NCBI RefSeq assembly: GCF_003254395.2
Contig: NC_037638.1
Coordinates: 9,856,086-9,920,085, forward strand
Direction of reading: 5' to 3'
Length of the DNA: 64,000 bases
Source: Apis mellifera
Lineage: Eukaryota; Arthropoda; Insecta; Hymenoptera; Apidae
In this document: piece by piece, positions 61,700 through 64,000 of the stretch
Numbering within the stretch: position 1 is the stretch's first letter
How the letters are laid out: every line of letters begins with the position of its first letter
Translations under genes and position numbers: made by a program
The notes under the pieces: generated by a model
The model's input: the letters and a program-made list of their open reading frames with translations, nothing else
Told to the model about the DNA's origin: nothing
Databases searched by the model: none

Positions 61700-62588
61700 A
61701 AACTTTTACGTACGCTACTCGTACCAATCAAACAAGGAAATCACGAATGGAAACGACAGATTTATATTTTTAAAGGGTGATGTAACATCTGAACCCTTTA
61801 ACGTTGGAACGTGAGATGTAACAGATACGATTTATATTTTTTTTGCCATTGCGTTTTTTAGTTGCAAATTTCGCAAGAGTGGAGATTTTAAAGCTAAAAA
61901 TTAATGTGCCAACAATATGATTAAATTATTACAAATATATTTACACGTGCATATTCTTATTTTGATCAATGATGTTTTTTGATTTTTATTCTGGAGAAGA
62001 GATATCAAGCAAGGTCTATTGTTGAGAGAAAAAATTAAAACTCATGCAAAAAAATGCGAATGCACATCTTCATCTTCATCAAAATTCACCGTTAATAAAT
62101 TCATTCATTTTTTAATTAAATATTGTAAAAAGTTAAATAACACCGCGTCACGTTGTGTATTATTCTTCAAGCAATGTCTTTCAAGAAAGCATTCTTAAAA
62201 AGGGAGAGACACATCATTGGAAGTTTCTGCGCTATGCGGAATCTTGCAAAGTTTAACCAATAAAAAGGCAAACTTGCCGCAGGAGAATCCGCTGCACCGA
62301 GAAGAAAACGTGATTTCGTTATACTATCCAACGGGCTCCCATTGCAGTCGTAACTTTTCCAACCTTGTCCCCGTTGACGAGTTCACGTTTAACGAGTTAT
62401 AAGTACACAGTTTTTCCACAACTGTAATAACTTGCAAAGAAAGAAATAATTAAAACATAATGCAGGAACAACGCGTATATATAAAGATCGAATAGTTTAC
62501 AATTGATGAAAATTTGATAAACTTTTTCTTCTTTTTCTTCTTAAATACAAATATTTTTTAATAAAATTATTAGATATTTTACACTAAA
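61700..62588. other. AT-rich stretch with one open patch
   Basis: The plus strand is open at 62199-62402 with protein-like composition (ENPLHREENVISLYYPTG) but no ATG in frame and no clear acceptor. Otherwise nothing. Confidence 0.4.
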
Positions 62589-62804
62589 TTAAGCAAAGAT
62601 TATAGACGCGTTTACACGCAGATATAAATTATTCGTATCTGATGTAATATCCTTTACAGAACACGAACTTTTTAATATTATCACTATATCTGCATTTAAC
62701 TCTGTTAGATTTTCTTTGTTTTGTAGTTTAACAGTTAATCTATGCTTTGAGTAATAGAGATCTCGTAGATTTTCATTCGTGAATTTTCTTTTTCTCTCAA
62801 TCAT
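62589..62804 (-). CDS. 71-aa small ORF, unknown
   Basis: A true ATG (MIERKRKFTNENLRDLYY) opens a 71-aa frame on the minus strand. Its composition is balanced and charged, with a hydrophobic segment (ADIVIILKSS) and a C-terminus of NLYLRVNASIIFA. It starts about 30 bp downstream of the stop of the 62834-63115 ORF, so the two could be pieces of one gene separated by a frameshift or small intron, or independent. No domain or signal peptide recognised. The codon composition is AT-rich like the surroundings, so coding status is uncertain. Confidence 0.25.
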   Translation of the reverse strand: MIERKRKFTNENLRDLYYSKHRLTVKLQNKENLTELNADIVIILKSSCSVKDITSDTNNLYLRVNASIIFA

Positions 62805-62833
62805 ATATTAACACGTTTATTTTCATTCATTTT

Positions 62834-63115
62834 TCACAATAATAAATTTTTTACGAACTCATTGATATATTGATACAATATTTCCTGCAATTTGTTAATG
62901 TCGTGTATTTTACGTATTTTACATAACGTGTTACGAAATATGTTAATTGAGCGAAGATGTCGAAATATTATGTTACTATGATTGCGTGAAGATGTTTTCG
63001 CACTCAGACCCGAAGAAATAACATTTTGAGAGGCGACAGATTCGTTCGGGTTTTTCGTGACAGATACAATTGATTCCCGCTTCTCCGCCATCTGGAAATA
63101 TATCGAATTTTTCAT
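62834..63115 (-). CDS. 93-aa small ORF, unknown, with YY1-like start context
   Basis: The frame opens at ATG 63115 (MKNSIYFQ) or at a second, better ATG eight codons on, in the context CCAGATGGCGGAGAAG (MAEKRESIVSV). The N-terminal third is Ser/Asn-rich (NPNESVASQNVISS). The C-terminal half is basic and helical (HLRSINIFRNTLCKIRK, NKLQEILYQYINEFVKNLLL). It sits at the edge of a GC rise, as promoters do here. AGATGGCGG at the start codon matches the YY1-type motif that in animals often spans initiator codons; this is inference. No family recognised. The next ORF (62589-62804) follows on the same strand. Confidence 0.32.
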   Translation of the reverse strand: MKNSIYFQMAEKRESIVSVTKNPNESVASQNVISSGLSAKTSSRNHSNIIFRHLRSINIFRNTLCKIRKIHDINKLQEILYQYINEFVKNLLL

Positions 63116-64000
63116 ACTCGATGCGTGGTTAGAAAAATAAAATCTCGGAGAAGTGGCAAATTTGTCCGCGCGATGGTCTCGAGAAATGGCGGATTTCTTG
63201 CACGAATATTATCGAGGGAGGAAAAATTTCTTGTATTCAGAAGAATCGAGAATAGTAAGATTCGAACAAACATTGATTTCCATATTTTTTTTATACGTGA
63301 AATTTAAAAATTAAAAATTAAAATGAAACAAAATGGTAACATATTGTTCGTATTTAACATCGAATATATATATTGTTTTACAATCCTTGTTTTATTCATT
63401 CATTTCGATCGATTCGAACGAGGTAACGAAATTCCTTTAATATCATCTCCCTCTTTAAATATCATATCTAGACAGCTGGACAAATTCAAAGCTGTAGGAT
63501 GGAAAACGATACGAAATCGAGAATCCTAATCCCTTATTTCACGAGGCATTTGCATTTATTTACGACGACGAGGTGCTGAGAATCAAAACTTTATTCGAAA
63601 GTTTTCACGGTGAGACACATAGTGGTTTCACACACGCGAGAACTTATTATCGGTCTCTAAATTTTCTTAAGTGCATCGAATGGATTCAGCGGACGTACTT
63701 TAACAGACTTACTTTTCCAACGTGAAAAAAACACGCGAAAACTTTGCCGAATATCGCCTCCCCACTGCATAATTAATCGGCAAAAGTCACGACACAAGTT
63801 ACTCAAGCACGTTCGAATCATTTCTTCTTCTCGTGATATTTTTTATGCATTATAAGGAAGAATTATTACAAGTTTCGTCACAAGCTCGCGATACTTTGGT
63901 CTTAAATTTTTTTTTTTTTTTTTCTTAAAATTCTTAAGATCTTAAAATTCGCAAAATTCACTTAGTGTCGAAAAAAGTTTGGACGGATGTAAAGCAGGAA
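63116..64000. other. Mixed AT/GC sequence at the right edge
   Basis: GC-richer at 63125-63260 and 63540-63830. A second AAATGGCGGA word lies at 63183-63192 (plus). On the minus strand a cag/GTAAGT-bounded segment of about 60 bp near 63709-63770 resembles a small exon but is not called. T-run at 63908-63923. Confidence 0.4.

Noticed and set aside
62199..62402. Open plus-strand segment with protein-like composition
   Set aside because: No in-frame ATG and no convincing acceptor; left as a note in the region entry.
63709..63770. About 60-bp minus-strand segment between a cag and a GTAAGT
   Set aside because: Weak polypyrimidine tract and the exon end is AAAA|GT; too short to support.
1..64000. 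Known insect microRNAs (let-7, miR-100, miR-125, bantam, miR-1, miR-9, miR-10, miR-184, miR-276 and others), spliceosomal snRNAs, and CRISPR arrays
   Set aside because: Looked for characteristic words by eye and found none; an Infernal/miRBase search would be needed to be sure.

Overview
The window looks like nuclear DNA from an insect, most likely a bee (Apis-like Hymenoptera). The evidence is a very AT-rich background with long A/T homopolymers, short islands that are much richer in G+C and full of CpG, eukaryotic splice-site and TATA-box sequences, and no bacterial, viral or organellar gene order. The assignment is inferred from composition alone. No protein family could be recognised anywhere, and no tRNA, rRNA, snRNA or known microRNA was seen. 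The window is best read as a gene desert or long-intron landscape holding a few possible exons, several repeat structures and about fifteen GC-richer islands.

1-8.3 kb is the most structured part. It starts with a nearly perfect 200-bp inverted repeat (arms 1-208 and 2311-2531, about 2.1 kb apart) that runs off the left edge. An exact 53-bp-period array follows (2828-3062), each unit carrying an AGATGGCGCCA motif. Next come a decayed minus-strand coding-like segment (3751-4093), a second inverted-repeat pair (4213-4265 / 4894-4943), a phase-0/phase-0 minus-strand exon candidate of exactly 78 codons (5385-5618), a triple nuclear-receptor half-site (6131-6151) and a minus-strand terminal-exon candidate (7850-8105).

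8.3-35 kb is mainly AT-rich desert broken by islands near 9.5, 11.5, 14, 18.2, 20.5, 24, 32.4 and 34 kb. The 20.3-20.96 kb island looks like a minus-strand promoter, with a TATAAATA box in GC-rich sequence. A degenerate motif related to GACAAGTAGTATAGATCAA recurs on both strands across the window and forms a 29-bp-period array at 22.05-22.16 kb. A diverged 127-bp tandem duplication lies at 26.67-26.91 kb.

35-64 kb holds purine/pyrimidine-asymmetric blocks (36.1-36.6 and 49.35-50.1 kb), GC-rich hairpins (45.05, 49.33, 54.67 kb), two possible plus-strand first exons (58.4 and 61.47 kb, the latter with a TATAAAAG box), and two adjacent minus-strand small ORFs with true ATG starts (62.59-63.12 kb).

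No pathway or operon can be built from this window. All coding calls are low to moderate confidence and rest on open frames, start codons and splice-site context.
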